Assembly: GCF_019977735.1 (NCBI RefSeq)
Contig: NZ_AP025018.1
Location: 5,460,580 to 5,524,579 of the forward strand
DNA length: 64,000 nt
Source: Calothrix sp. PCC 7716
GTDB taxonomy: Bacteria; Cyanobacteriota; Cyanobacteriia; Cyanobacteriales; Nostocaceae
Direction of reading: 5' to 3'
The notes under the pieces were generated by a model. That model did no database searches. It was given only the letters and a program-made list of their open reading frames with translations, and was not told where the DNA came from. Positions within the stretch are counted from its first letter, which is position 1. Each line of letters begins with the position of its first letter. Below, one piece after another: positions 25,463 to 35,399 of this stretch. The translations under genes and the position numbers were made by a program.

Positions 25463-28400
25463 ATGAATAATGGGCACAAGAAAGACTTTTTCCCAGGACA
25501 AGGCGAGATGAGGGCGCGTATGCGTGCTTTCGACTGGGATAGTACACCTGTTGGTGCGGTTGAAACGTGGTCGCAAAGTCTTAAAAGCATTGTTAAAACG
25601 CTTTTGGCTTCACGCTACCCAATGGTTTTGATATGGGGACCTCATTTAATTCAGTTTTATAATGATGCTTATTCAAAGCTTATCGGTGATAAGCACCCTG
25701 CTGCTCTCGGTACTGATATAAGAATTACGTTGTCTGAAGCGTGGGATACACTCGGCCCCATGATTAATGAAGTAATGACAACAGGGGTGGCAAACTGGGT
25801 CGAGGCACAAATGTTGGTTTTGGAGCGCTCAGGCTACCGTGAAGAATCTTATTTTAGCCTTTCACATGCCCCGCAGTCGGATGAAGAGGGGCAAGTAGTC
25901 GGGATGTTCTGCGTTTGTAGCGAGGTGACTGAGCAGGTATTAGGCGCCCGCAGGTTAAGATTGCTTCGTGACCTTGCATCTAAAGCAGGTGAGACACAAA
26001 GTGTAGAAATAACGTGCGCTTCGGTTGCAGCAGCAATAGCAGAACACCCGCTTGATGTGCCGTTTGCCCTAATTTACCTTCGCTCTGTTGATGGCAAAAC
26101 TCTCACGCTCCAAAGTATGGTAAGGGTTGCTTCTTCCGAGCATATTATCCCGGTTACTTTTGATATTTCGGCGCCTCAAAAAGATGACATATGGTCGCTT
26201 GGACAAGCTTATAAGGGTGAGACTGTTTTAATTGAAAATATAGACCAGCATCAATTATTACCAGGAGGACCTTGGAACGAACCAACCCGCGCGGCGCTTG
26301 TAATGCCTATCGCTTCGTCAAGTACTGCGGTGCCTCTTGGAGTCATGGTTGTTGGAGTTAGCCCTAATCGCGCGCTTGATGAAGGGTATACTTCGTTCTA
26401 CGAACTACTTGCAGGTCAAGTATCTGTCGCTTTGCGAAATGCTCAAGCTTACGAAGAAGAACGCAAACGCGCGCAGAAGCTCGCCGAACTTGACCGGGAA
26501 AAAACTATTTTTTTCTCGAACGTTAGCCATGAGTTTAGAACTCCATTAACGTTGATGTTGGGGCCACTGTCGGATGCTCTCCAAGACCCGGAAACCACAC
26601 CAAATCAAAGAGAGCGAATAAAGATTGCTCATCGTAATAGCTTAAGGTTACTTAAACTTGTTAACACGCTTCTTGATTTTTCGCGCATCGAAGCTAATCG
26701 AATGCAAGCTGTTTATGAGCTTACAGATTTAGCGGCACTGACTACTGACCTTGCAAGCGTGTTCCGGTCTGCAATTGAGAAAGCAGGATTACAGCTTATA
26801 GTTGATTGTCCACCTTTAGAAGAACATGTGTATGTAGACCGAGATAAATGGGAGAAAATTGTTCTTAACTTACTCTCAAATGCTTTTAAGTTTACTCAAA
26901 TTGGACATATTGTTGTTAAACAGTACATAGTTGGCGAAAACGTTGAGTTACAAATTCAAGATACAGGTTGTGGTATTCCTGAGTTTGAAATTGAAAATGT
27001 GTTTAAGCGCTTTTACCGCATTGAAGAAACGCAAGGTCGAACACATGAAGGAACTGGAATTGGACTGGCACTTGTACAAGAACTAGTACAACTTCATGGT
27101 GGCGCCATACAAGTACAAAGCGTCTATGGCGAAGGAAGTACTTTTACTGTCTCAATTCCATGCGGTAAGCAACACCTTAAAAATAACGAGCTTGTTCGTG
27201 AGAGTATACTTAACCAAACAAACATTCGGTCAGATGCATTTGTTGAAGAAGCGCTTGGGTGGTTGGCAGATAATGTAGAGGATATCGAAGAAGTAGAATT
27301 TAATGAAATACAGCTACCACGAGCAAAAGTGCTTTTAGCAGACGATAATGCAGATATGCGTGAGTATGTGCGAAAACTTCTATGTACACAATATGAAGTG
27401 ATTGCTGTGGCAGATGGGGAAGCAGCTTTAGCATATGCTCGTAAACATTTGCCAGATATTGTACTAAGTGATGTGATGATGCCAAAACTCGATGGTTTTG
27501 GTCTTCTTACTCAATTACGCTCAAACGAAAGTACTAGTTATATACCAATTGTACTTCTTTCGGCTCGCGCGGGTGAAGAGTCGCGTGTTGAGGGACTTTT
27601 ATCGGGAGCAGACGATTATTTAATAAAACCTTTTAGCGCGCGGGAGCTTTTGGCTCGTGTGAAAGCAACTTTGGAAACATCACGGTTACGGCAGGAAGCT
27701 GCAAATTCAAGAATTGAAGTTGAAGCAGTCAAACTTCGGGCAACAATTCTTGAAAGAGTAACCGATGCTTTTTATGGTCTTGACCGGGAGTGGCGTTTTA
27801 CTTATATAAACAGTCGATGTGAAGAATATTTAGGTAAAAACCGCTCCGAGCTACTTGGGAAAATTATTTGGGAAGAGTTTGAGATGGTTAAGGGAAGTGC
27901 TTTTGAGGAGCAGTATTACAAAGCTATGCGTGAGCAAGTAGCTGTAGACTTTGTAGTATTATCTCCTTTTTCTAATCGTTGGGTGGAAGTGTTCGCCTAT
28001 CCTTCTATTGATGGACTTTCTGTTAATTTCCGTGATATTACTGAGCGTAAGGAATTAGAGGCACGCCGTGAAGCATTGTTAGAAAGTGAGCAACTTGCCC
28101 GCGCACAAGCCGAACAAATTGGGCGCCTCAAAGATGAATTTTTAGCGACTGTTTCCCATGAACTAAGAACACCGCTTAACTCTATCCTTGGTTGGGCACA
28201 AATTCTACGTAAGCAAAAGACTGTTCCTGCGGAATTCAAAAAAGGGCTTGATGTAATTGAAAGAAATTCACGAGCGCAAGCGCAAATTATCGAAGACCTG
28301 CTTGATATGAGCAGCATAATATCGGGAAAAATTCAACTTGACTTTAAGAAAGTTGACCTTAAATCAGTAATTCAAGCTGCTGTAGAATCTTTTCTTCCAA

Positions 28401-28804
28401 CTTTAGAAGCAAAAAATATACAAATTAAAACAGTTTTAGATGACCTGAGTGGTTCGATTACAGGAGACTCAAATCGATTGCAACAAGTAATATGGAATCT
28501 TCTTTCTAATGCTATTAAATTTACCCCTGAAGGCGGAAAGATACAAGTCCTGCTTTCCGAGGTAGACTCGCGCGTATCCCTTAGAGTTAGCGATACAGGA
28601 ATTGGCATAAAGCCTGATTTTTTGCCTTACGTTTTCGACCGTTTCCGGCAGGAAGATTCTTCTATTAGACGCAATGCAGGAGGTTTGGGGTTGGGACTTT
28701 CAATTGTCAAACAAATTATTGAGCTTCATGGAGGAACTGTAAAAGCAACAAGTCCCGGAGTAGGACAAGGAGCTACTTTTACTATAGTGCTTCCACTTGC
28801 TTAA
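25463..28804 (+). CDS. Hybrid sensor kinase with two complete histidine kinase cores
   Basis: The 1113-residue soluble protein shows, in order, a PAS-like domain (about 30-160), GAF (about 165-330), HisKA with [14 protein letters not shown], HATPase ([25 protein letters not shown]), a receiver (about 617-735) with phospho-acceptor Asp in [13 protein letters not shown], and a PAS (about 770-875). A second HisKA with [14 protein letters not shown] and a second HATPase ending at the C-terminus ([23 protein letters not shown]) complete it. Two kinase cores in one chain suggest an internal phosphorelay. No membrane segment is present, so it senses a cytoplasmic signal. No cognate regulator is adjacent. 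Confidence 0.92.
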   Translation: MNNGHKKDFFPGQGEMRARMRAFDWDSTPVGAVETWSQSLKSIVKTLLASRYPMVLIWGPHLIQFYNDAYSKLIGDKHPAALGTDIRITLSEAWDTLGPMINEVMTTGVANWVEAQMLVLERSGYREESYFSLSHAPQSDEEGQVVGMFCVCSEVTEQVLGARRLRLLRDLASKAGETQSVEITCASVAAAIAEHPLDVPFALIYLRSVDGKTLTLQSMVRVASSEHIIPVTFDISAPQKDDIWSLGQAYKGETVLIENIDQHQLLPGGPWNEPTRAALVMPIASSSTAVPLGVMVVGVSPNRALDEGYTSFYELLAGQVSVALRNAQAYEEERKRAQKLAELDREKTIFFSNVSHEFRTPLTLMLGPLSDALQDPETTPNQRERIKIAHRNSLRLLKLVNTLLDFSRIEANRMQAVYELTDLAALTTDLASVFRSAIEKAGLQLIVDCPPLEEHVYVDRDKWEKIVLNLLSNAFKFTQIGHIVVKQYIVGENVELQIQDTGCGIPEFEIENVFKRFYRIEETQGRTHEGTGIGLALVQELVQLHGGAIQVQSVYGEGSTFTVSIPCGKQHLKNNELVRESILNQTNIRSDAFVEEALGWLADNVEDIEEVEFNEIQLPRAKVLLADDNADMREYVRKLLCTQYEVIAVADGEAALAYARKHLPDIVLSDVMMPKLDGFGLLTQLRSNESTSYIPIVLLSARAGEESRVEGLLSGADDYLIKPFSARELLARVKATLETSRLRQEAANSRIEVEAVKLRATILERVTDAFYGLDREWRFTYINSRCEEYLGKNRSELLGKIIWEEFEMVKGSAFEEQYYKAMREQVAVDFVVLSPFSNRWVEVFAYPSIDGLSVNFRDITERKELEARREALLESEQLARAQAEQIGRLKDEFLATVSHELRTPLNSILGWAQILRKQKTVPAEFKKGLDVIERNSRAQAQIIEDLLDMSSIISGKIQLDFKKVDLKSVIQAAVESFLPTLEAKNIQIKTVLDDLSGSITGDSNRLQQVIWNLLSNAIKFTPEGGKIQVLLSEVDSRVSLRVSDTGIGIKPDFLPYVFDRFRQEDSSIRRNAGGLGLGLSIVKQIIELHGGTVKATSPGVGQGATFTIVLPLA

Positions 28805-28869
28805 ATAAGACCCAATAAAAATGGTAAAAAAAATTAAGTTATTTAACACCAACCATCCGTTACATTCCT

Positions 28870-30162
28870 TCATAATCCGTTGCTAATCTTTGCCAGTTTT
28901 AATCTTAAATGTTCCAATTCCAAATCGAGATGTATATACTTAGTAATATCAATAAAAGTGAGATTGGCGCCAATTAGCGTGCCACTTGTATCTAATATTG
29001 GTTGGATATAAATATCTAAATGAGTTGTACCAATTTCTGTTACCCATTCTATGTTTTGCTTCTTAAGCGCGCGTCGCTCACGATTTAGTTGTCTGATTAA
29101 AGCCAACGCTTTGATGATTCGTCCGAGTTCTAAATTTTGAATAAAGGTGCCTAAATCACTGTTTTGTATACTAAATAGTTTACAAGCTTGGTCGTTAGCT
29201 ACAATTAGATAACCTTTGGCATCAATTGCCAACTGGGGAAATGCACTCTTTTCAAAGGCTGTTTGCCATACGAGGGTTTGAGTGCTTAAAGGGTCAAGTA
29301 CTGTTTTTGTGCGAGTCTGGGGTCTAATTAAAAAGTGATCTTCCAAAGTCAGACTCTGACCTTTAGTATAAATACGATGCTTTAGACTAACAGGGGTGAA
29401 TATTTCTTTGTTCGTTAAGCTTTCTGCGTTACCTAGAAAAAGAAAACCTTTATTGGTTAAAGCAAAATGAAAGCGAACTAGTACAGATGCTTGGGTTTTG
29501 ACGTGGAGATAAATTAAGACGTTGCGACATACGAGCAGGTCTATTTTAGACATTGGCGCATTAATAGTCAGGTTATGGCGCCCAAAAACGATTGTAGAGC
29601 GTAGTTTGGGGTCTAAAACATAGCGTTGTTCATTTTTGTGAAAGTATTTAGACAATAGCTCGATTGGAATTCCTACTACCTCTTCTTCACTATAACTAGC
29701 TCGTCGAGCAAGTGTTAGCGCCGAATCATCTACATCCGTGGCGAAAATTTGCACTCGTTCTAAATATTGCTCGATACCTAGAGTTTCTACTAGTAATATC
29801 AGTAGTGTATAAGCTTCTTGTCCATAAGCACAACCAGCGCTCCAAACTCGGATTTTTTCTTGTGGTTGTTTATTTGCGATAATTTGAGGAATTATTGTAC
29901 TAGCTAAATAAGTCCAACAATCACGGTCACGAAAAAAGCCAGAGAAGTTAATAAATATGGTGTCGAGCAGGGTAGTGTACTCGTTGGGATGTCTTTGTAA
30001 ATATTGCAAGTAGTTCGTATAGCTATCAATTTTTAAATCCCGCATCCGACGTTGGAAGCGTCGCATTAAAGAATCACGTTTATAAAAAGTTAGATCGCAA
30101 CCGCAGTTTTGCTTGAGATAGCTTAACAAAGTTTCAAAATCTGGGTTATAATCTTCAGACAT
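28870..30162 (-). CDS. CheR-type methyltransferase with C-terminal PAS domain
   Basis: In this 430-residue protein the first 275 residues are CheR: an N-terminal helical domain with SLMRRFQRRMRDLKI, the SAM site RVWSAGCAYGQEAYTLL, QIFATDVDDSALTLAR and LLVCRNVLIYLHVKT. A PAS domain (about 300-425) follows, with FPQLAIDAKGYLIVANDQA. CheR normally methylates chemoreceptors; stand-alone CheR-PAS proteins in cyanobacteria probably methylate other signalling proteins. Just upstream on the same strand lies a decayed histidine kinase that may once have been its partner. Confidence 0.88.
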   Translation of the reverse strand: MSEDYNPDFETLLSYLKQNCGCDLTFYKRDSLMRRFQRRMRDLKIDSYTNYLQYLQRHPNEYTTLLDTIFINFSGFFRDRDCWTYLASTIIPQIIANKQPQEKIRVWSAGCAYGQEAYTLLILLVETLGIEQYLERVQIFATDVDDSALTLARRASYSEEEVVGIPIELLSKYFHKNEQRYVLDPKLRSTIVFGRHNLTINAPMSKIDLLVCRNVLIYLHVKTQASVLVRFHFALTNKGFLFLGNAESLTNKEIFTPVSLKHRIYTKGQSLTLEDHFLIRPQTRTKTVLDPLSTQTLVWQTAFEKSAFPQLAIDAKGYLIVANDQACKLFSIQNSDLGTFIQNLELGRIIKALALIRQLNRERRALKKQNIEWVTEIGTTHLDIYIQPILDTSGTLIGANLTFIDITKYIHLDLELEHLRLKLAKISNGL

Positions 30163-30202
30163 ATTTATTAAAATAAAATTTTATATTTTTTTATTATTCT
30201 CC

Positions 30203-30635
30203 TTAAAGGTTAACGTTAATTAATGGTAACTTGATAGTGAAAGTTGCACCTTGTCTAGTTCCAGAACTCTCGCCAGTTAGGATGCCACCGTAGAGTTGTA
30301 CTAATTAACGCACGATTGCCAATCCTAGTCCTAATCAGGTTTTAAAGTTTTTTGATTGACGAAAAGTTTCAAAAACATAAGGTCAAAATTCAGGCTCAAT
30401 ACCAATACCTGTGTCATGAACTTCGATTTGAGCTTGACTTTCTGATGCATTAAGATGTACCTCAATTCTTCCTCCTTCAGGAGTAAATTTGATGGCGTTG
30501 TCATCTACTAAAAGGATGAATGTAGAAAAGCGATTTATCGCGTCTATATGGTCAACGGCGTGCGGAATTCGTGGTTGACATTGCTAAAAAACTTCCTCTT
30601 TACGGGCAGCTTGTTCATTAAGTTTTATTGTAACA
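30203..30635 (-). pseudogene. Decayed histidine kinase remnant
   Basis: Reading the minus strand, an H-box ([13 protein letters not shown]) appears near 30555-30590. The following part is deleted, and the ATP-binding part resumes as [28 protein letters not shown], then PYVFETFRQSKNF, LGLGLAIVR and GTRQGATFTIKLPL. Three in-frame stop codons (after EPEF, before LGLGL, after AIVR) and an internal frameshift/deletion show it cannot make a kinase. It ends 41 bases before the CheR-PAS start. Confidence 0.8.
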
Positions 30636-30678
30636 ATAATTACAGGCGTGATGTATACTAAGAACGGTTTAGAAATGT

Positions 30679-30772
30679 CATTCTGAGCGTAGCGTAATGC
30701 GGAGCATTTGCCGCAGGCTAGAATCTCTAAGATGCTTCACTGCACTGCGTTTCGTTCAGCATGACAAAGTTT
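30679..30772. repeat. Long copy of the CATTCTGAGCG inverted repeat
   Basis: GTCATTCTGAGCGTAGCG and the mirrored CGTTCAGCATGACAAAG frame AGAATCTCTAAGATGCTTCA. The 23781-23837 copy lacks the middle insertion (GGAGCATTTGCCGCAGG). Confidence 0.65.
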
Positions 30773-30951
30773 ATATTTAACCCGTTTACAGTATACATCA
30801 ATCATTCTTCACTCTAAAGGGTTATTATTGGGTTTACGATAGATATATTTATAGATAAAAATATATCAAAAATTCTGATTTTACTCACGGCGGAAGTTAG
30901 AGGTAACGTGAATAATTAATCGATAATCTAGATATTGTAAACTTAAATATC

Positions 30952-30979
30952 TTGATTCAATACTGTAACTATATATAAT
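30952..30979 (+). promoter_or_regulatory. Sigma-70-type promoter for psaJ
   Basis: TTGATT at 30952-30957 and a perfect TATAAT at 30974-30979 with 16-base spacing. The psaJ start lies 51 bases beyond the -10 box. Confidence 0.55.
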
Positions 30980-31030
30980 TTTTGTAGATAATTATACGCA
31001 GTTTCAGCATTGAATTAATGAGGTAAACTT

Positions 31031-31180
31031 GTGCAAAATACAGACCAACAAAAAACGTTTTTTTCGCGCTATTTATCTTTGGCACCTGTTCTAGCTGTGG
31101 TTTCCGTATCAATAGCTTTTACTATTTGGGCAGTATTTAATAACTTCTTTCCTGACCTTTTATTTCATCCTTTACCGTAA
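31031..31180 (+). CDS. psaJ: Photosystem I subunit IX (PsaJ)
   Basis: A 49-residue protein with GTG start and an AGGT-type ribosome-binding site. It has a cytoplasmic N-terminus, one membrane helix (about 18-37, [20 protein letters not shown]) and the PsaJ signature [11 protein letters not shown] at the C-terminus. PsaJ sits at the edge of photosystem I next to PsaF and helps plastocyanin/cytochrome docking and excitation transfer. psaF, its usual operon partner, is not adjacent: the neighbours are a dead kinase and minE. The N-terminus differs from common PsaJ, so this may be a second, divergent copy. It has its own promoter and terminator. Confidence 0.9.
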   Translation: MQNTDQQKTFFSRYLSLAPVLAVVSVSIAFTIWAVFNNFFPDLLFHPLP

Positions 31181-31197
31181 AGAAGTTTAATCTACCC

Positions 31198-31221
31198 AAC
31201 CCCCCGACGATTTGGGGGGTT
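31198..31221. terminator. Terminator after psaJ
   Basis: AACCCCCC-GACGATTT-GGGGGGTT forms a strong 8-bp stem 17 bases after the psaJ stop and 26 bases before the 3' end of minE on the other strand. Confidence 0.7.
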
Positions 31222-31247
31222 AAGAATAATGAAGCAAATTTATGAAT

Positions 31248-31547
31248 TTAAACTTTCTCGCTACTGGGTTCCTCTTCAGAAGTGGGGTCTTTGACTCTAC
31301 GGATAGGCAAATTAGCAATCAAAGCAGTAGTGCGTTGATTGCTTTCTAGCGAGAATTCTAAACCTTCGGTTTCTACTTCCACGTAGCGACAAACAATTTC
31401 AAGGATTTCTTGCCGCATTTTCTCTATCATTTGAGGACTTAAATCAGCACGGTCATGAGCAATTACCAGTTGCAGGCGACGTTTAACTTCACTGCGACTG
31501 GTATCATTACTACGGGAAAAAAGACGTTCTATAAATTCGAGAATCAT
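31248..31547 (-). CDS. minE: Cell division topological specificity factor MinE
   Basis: The 99-residue MinE stimulates the MinD ATPase and drives Min oscillation. The N-terminal [18 protein letters not shown] is the membrane/MinD-contact helix, followed by [20 protein letters not shown] and a beta-rich dimer domain ([19 protein letters not shown]). The Glu-rich tail is usual in cyanobacteria. It is the last gene of minC-minD-minE, 30 bases after minD. Confidence 0.95.
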   Translation of the reverse strand: MILEFIERLFSRSNDTSRSEVKRRLQLVIAHDRADLSPQMIEKMRQEILEIVCRYVEVETEGLEFSLESNQRTTALIANLPIRRVKDPTSEEEPSSEKV

Positions 31548-31577
31548 TGCATCTGCGAAAGTGCAAGGGTGGAAGTA

Positions 31578-32384
31578 TTAAATAATCTTTGTCCACAACA
31601 GCTTACGGAGTCGGGCAAAGATATTTTCGTTTTGCGAGTCAAGGTCAAGAAACTCGACGGTTTCCCCTTCTAGTCTACGAACGATGTTTTCAAACGCCGT
31701 TGCAGCTAAAGAAGGAGTATCAGATAACACAAGAGGCTCTCCGCGATTAGTCGAAACAATTACGCGCTCATCGTCAGGTATTACACCAATTAAAGGAATT
31801 GCTAGTAGTTCCTGAACATCCTGTACAGACATCATATCATTTGCTCGTACCATTGCGGGACGAATGCGATTGATAATCAAATGCGCGCGTTTAACGCCTT
31901 GTGCTTCTAATAACCCAACCACACGGTCAGCATCACGGACGGCAGAAATTTCTGGAGTTGTGACGATTAAAGCTTCTTTCGCTGGTGCTATCGCATTTTT
32001 AAATCCATTTTCAATACCAGCAGGACTATCAATAATTACATACTGATACTTTTGTGCTAAGGCATTTACCAACAATTTCATTTGGTCGGGTGTAACAGCT
32101 TCTTTGCTACGGTTTTGGGCAGCAGGTAGAAGTACAAGATTTGGTTGACGTTTGTCTTTGACCAAAGCTTGTTCCAAGCGACACTCGCGTGCCAGTACCT
32201 CAACCGCAGTATAAACGATGCGATTTTCTAAGCCAAGGAGCAAATCGAGATTTCGTAGTCCAAAGTCAGCATCGACGAGTGCTACCTGGCGCCCAATTTT
32301 GGCTATTGCCATCCCTAAATTAGCTGAAACCGTGGTTTTACCCACTCCTCCTTTGCCGGAGGTAATAACAATAATCCGAGTCAT
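31578..32384 (-). CDS. minD: Septum-site determining ATPase MinD
   Basis: The 268-residue deviant-Walker ATPase starts MTRIIVITSGKGGVGKTTVS (Lys of GKGGVGKT). It carries QVALVDADFGLRNLDLLLGL and YVIIDSPAGIENGF with the Walker B Asp. The C-terminal FARLRKLLWTKII is the amphipathic membrane-binding helix. It recruits MinC to the membrane and is released by MinE. It lies 128 bases after minC. Confidence 0.97.
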   Translation of the reverse strand: MTRIIVITSGKGGVGKTTVSANLGMAIAKIGRQVALVDADFGLRNLDLLLGLENRIVYTAVEVLARECRLEQALVKDKRQPNLVLLPAAQNRSKEAVTPDQMKLLVNALAQKYQYVIIDSPAGIENGFKNAIAPAKEALIVTTPEISAVRDADRVVGLLEAQGVKRAHLIINRIRPAMVRANDMMSVQDVQELLAIPLIGVIPDDERVIVSTNRGEPLVLSDTPSLAATAFENIVRRLEGETVEFLDLDSQNENIFARLRKLLWTKII

Positions 32385-32512
32385 GATAAAAGCGCGCTCG
32401 ATTTAAGACTCAAACAATATACAGAAGTATGAATAAGAAGTATAAGGCAAGAAGTACGAAGGATAATCATTAAGTATTAATTTTTTACCTGTTGATTAAT
32501 CCTTCTCTTCTT

Positions 32513-33910
32513 TTATTGTTCTATTTTTAATGTCTGTTGATTAATCTTACTCAATCTTGAGAAATCAGCAGCTTTGGCAATACGAATTCCTCCTGATGTA
32601 ACATATGCGACTTCGGCATGAAATTGTGTTGGTGCTTTTTCAGGCGCCCGTGCCACAGCATCAGCAATACGTAGCTGCGTTGGCTCCATTTGTAACGCCA
32701 TAATTAAACACTCACTGTTACCATTGGCGCCAGCATGAGCCACACCACGGAGACGACCCCAAACTAAAATATCACCACTTGCCACTACAATACCACCAGG
32801 ATTAACATCTCCTAAAATAACAACTGTACCAGGATGACGAATTTCTACCCCCGAACGGATTGTCATTTCCATATATAGCGGTTCTGCTGTCGGAGTCACA
32901 GCACTTTTTTCTTCTGAGAAAGAAATTTTTGGCGCCAGTTGCAGTTGCTCAACAGAATAACCCGCAGTTACAGCAGCTATAGCAGTTTGCCTTCGACTCG
33001 TTGCTACAGATTTTAATTGAAGCTCTACTTCTTTTAAAGATTCGGCAAGCTCTTGAAGTTGCCGAGCATCGAGTAATCTATCACCAGCGACTAAATGTAC
33101 ACTTGTATTGGCTACACGCAAACGGTCTCCACCATTTAAACGCTGCTTCAGTTGTTGCCAAATTTCTGACCAACTGTACTCACTAATGCTAATTTGCGAT
33201 TCTTTGGGCAATATTATTACCAGTCGTTCAGTTTCGGTTTTAAACTGTACCTGAACATTACGATTGGCAACAGGTTTTGGTAAAGAATCTAACGATGTAA
33301 TATCTTCATCAAGATTCAAGTTTGAAATAATACCAGGTTCAACAGTATTTTCGACAGGCAATTCCGATTTTTCTTCAGAACTATCTGCTTGCACAACTTC
33401 TTCACTACCAGGAGGAGGTAACTGTTTTTGCTCGAATACTGAAGTAGGAAGGTCTTCAGAAGGGTTAATAGCTTCTACTATTTTTGTATTTTGAGAGGGG
33501 GTATCTAATTGTTGTTGTTCTGTTTCTAATGGTACTGGAGTATTATAAACAACATCAGAATTTACATCGTTGGTCATCCTTACCTCTCTATCATCAAGTA
33601 GTGAATCTACTTTATACTCAGCAATTGGGGTAGACAGGTATGTTGGAATACTTGTTTCCACAACAATGCTCGTATCTTCCAACTTTTGTTCGTGGTTGGG
33701 AGCTATAACTGTTTTAGGATTTGCCAAACTAGAGATAAAGTGATTACCATCATCAACACTTGGACTAGAAATAAAATGCAGCACAGTATTTAGTTCTGCT
33801 TCTGGGAGAACCGGATTTATATCTTCATCAAATTCCTTTTGATATACTTGTGCTGGTTCAAAATTATTAGAATTTGATTCTAAATTAGGAGTAGCAGAAT
33901 CATAAGCCAT
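32513..33910 (-). CDS. minC: Septum-site determining protein MinC, with long N-terminal extension
   Basis: MinC inhibits FtsZ polymerisation away from midcell. Residues from about 230 hold MinC_N (VQFKTETERLVIILPKES and SEIWQQLKQRLNGGDRL). Residues about 350-450 hold the beta-helical MinC_C with IRSGVEIRHPGTVVILGDVN, GGIVVASGDILVWGRLRG and CLIMALQMEPTQLRIADAV. The first 220 residues are acidic, Pro/Ser/Thr-rich and probably disordered, a feature of some cyanobacterial MinC. I use ATG 33910; a TTG at 33925 is also in frame. Confidence 0.93.
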   Translation of the reverse strand: MAYDSATPNLESNSNNFEPAQVYQKEFDEDINPVLPEAELNTVLHFISSPSVDDGNHFISSLANPKTVIAPNHEQKLEDTSIVVETSIPTYLSTPIAEYKVDSLLDDREVRMTNDVNSDVVYNTPVPLETEQQQLDTPSQNTKIVEAINPSEDLPTSVFEQKQLPPPGSEEVVQADSSEEKSELPVENTVEPGIISNLNLDEDITSLDSLPKPVANRNVQVQFKTETERLVIILPKESQISISEYSWSEIWQQLKQRLNGGDRLRVANTSVHLVAGDRLLDARQLQELAESLKEVELQLKSVATSRRQTAIAAVTAGYSVEQLQLAPKISFSEEKSAVTPTAEPLYMEMTIRSGVEIRHPGTVVILGDVNPGGIVVASGDILVWGRLRGVAHAGANGNSECLIMALQMEPTQLRIADAVARAPEKAPTQFHAEVAYVTSGGIRIAKAADFSRLSKINQQTLKIEQ

Positions 33911-33969
33911 ATTAACACCAGCCAAAAAACACTTTTATTTAACTTCGAGGCATCCTGTTACTAGCATAG

Positions 33970-34073
33970 TAGAAACCTGGTTTCTTTTTGAGATATTGTA
34001 ATAAAAATGACAATTTGACGTAGAAACCAGGTTTCTGTAGGTTTTTAAAGGCGCCGTAGAAACCAGGTTTCTT
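33970..34073. repeat. Extended GAAACCAGGTTTC repeat, three palindromes
   Basis: Three copies of AGAAACC(T/A)GGTTTCT are separated by AATAAAAATGACAATTTGACG and GGTTTTTAAAGGCGCC. The first two copies and the spacer are closely matched at 42977-43045. It lies between minC and the 3' end of the OtnK-like gene, overlapping that gene's stop. Confidence 0.75.
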
Positions 34074-35392
34074 TAGACTTTGCTAAGTCTTTGATAAACT
34101 GTAGCCAAAGCTGAGTCATCACCAACATTACCAGGAAACAACACAACTGGTAAATTTGGGTAACGCGGATGGTCGTTTGGAGTTATTACCATAGAGCAAC
34201 CTGCCAATATTTGACCAAGTAACCGTGCGGATGTTAAAGCTAAACCTGAGCTTAAAACATCATTCGACGTAATTCCACCTTTACTAATCAAAAATCCTAT
34301 ATCAGAAGGTAGCCCCCTGACTATATCCATTAGTAAATTGGAAACTTTGGCGCCAAAGTCTAATCGAGTTTTAACGTCAGAAAAGGTCAGTTCAGTACGA
34401 CTAGTATATATTACAGGAGTTTTGCCTTCTGAATGTACGGCGCCTACAGCTAGTAGAGTATCAGACAAAAGTCCCGCTTCATTACCATTATCAATTAAAG
34501 AAGCTACGTCTATTTCAATCCCTGTAATACCTTCAGCTTGTAATAATTTTGTTAATTGCTGAGTTGTTTTTTTTACATGTGACCCCACAATAACAGCACC
34601 AGGTTTACCGTAACGTACATACTGTGCCATATCTTGGGCGCCGATTGGTTGGGGTGGTAAAGCAGTGAGTGCAGTTAATATACTGGCAGCACTGCGAAAC
34701 AAAAAGCGTTTTCCTTGACCTGCTGCAGATAAAATATCTTGGGCAAACTTATCTAAGTCAGCTTGAGTTTCACCATCGACCACGCAGCATTGATTATTAT
34801 GAAGATTCATTAAGCGCTCTTTACTACCTGCACGAATATCAGATAGTAAAAATCTTTCTACAGAATCTGCTGGTATTTTACATGACGTTTTTTCTTCAGC
34901 GTACTTGGGTAAATAACTGTAACTATAAGCAAATACCGAATCGCGCGCAAATTCGGTTTCGTGTACTGGAGTGGGAACTCCATCAATAATCAAATAATGA
35001 ATACTGTCACGGGTAATGCGACCACCTTCAAAAAACGCAGGTACTAAAAAGTGAGCATCAAAGGGGCCAAGTTCGGAGGCAATAACATCTGTCTCAATCG
35101 GGTAATGTCCTCGTAATGTAGAATCAGAACGACTGACTACTAAAAAATCTTGAATATTTTCTGCTTCAATGGCAATTTTAAGATTATGACAAACTTCTTT
35201 TGTAACCTTAGCAGCAGCTTCAGGAGTCAAAGACCGAGTATTAGTTAACACAAAAAATATCGGTGAATTATCGCGCAAACCGAGACGTAAAGTGTCCACA
35301 TCCCAGCGCATCAAAAGCAGGCAACTGTGGACAGTTTGCGAACCCGTTGGGTCATCATCGAGAACAATTATTTTGGCTGGTTTAGTGGTCAT
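34073..35392 (-). CDS. Four-carbon acid sugar kinase family protein (DUF1537, OtnK-like)
   Basis: A 439-residue kinase. The N-terminal half has KIIVLDDDPTGSQTVHSC, FFVLTNTRSLTP, VVSRSDSTLRGHYPIETDV and the acidic FLVPAFFEGGRIT. The C-terminal half has AVIVGSHVKKTTQQL, ISKGGITSNDVLSSGL and VLFPGNVGDD, the nucleotide site. Family members phosphorylate acid sugars such as erythronate and threonate. No dehydrogenase or aldolase of that pathway is next to it, so the substrate is open. Confidence 0.87.
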   Translation of the reverse strand: MTTKPAKIIVLDDDPTGSQTVHSCLLLMRWDVDTLRLGLRDNSPIFFVLTNTRSLTPEAAAKVTKEVCHNLKIAIEAENIQDFLVVSRSDSTLRGHYPIETDVIASELGPFDAHFLVPAFFEGGRITRDSIHYLIIDGVPTPVHETEFARDSVFAYSYSYLPKYAEEKTSCKIPADSVERFLLSDIRAGSKERLMNLHNNQCCVVDGETQADLDKFAQDILSAAGQGKRFLFRSAASILTALTALPPQPIGAQDMAQYVRYGKPGAVIVGSHVKKTTQQLTKLLQAEGITGIEIDVASLIDNGNEAGLLSDTLLAVGAVHSEGKTPVIYTSRTELTFSDVKTRLDFGAKVSNLLMDIVRGLPSDIGFLISKGGITSNDVLSSGLALTSARLLGQILAGCSMVITPNDHPRYPNLPVVLFPGNVGDDSALATVYQRLSKV

Positions 35393-35399
35393 TTTTTAC

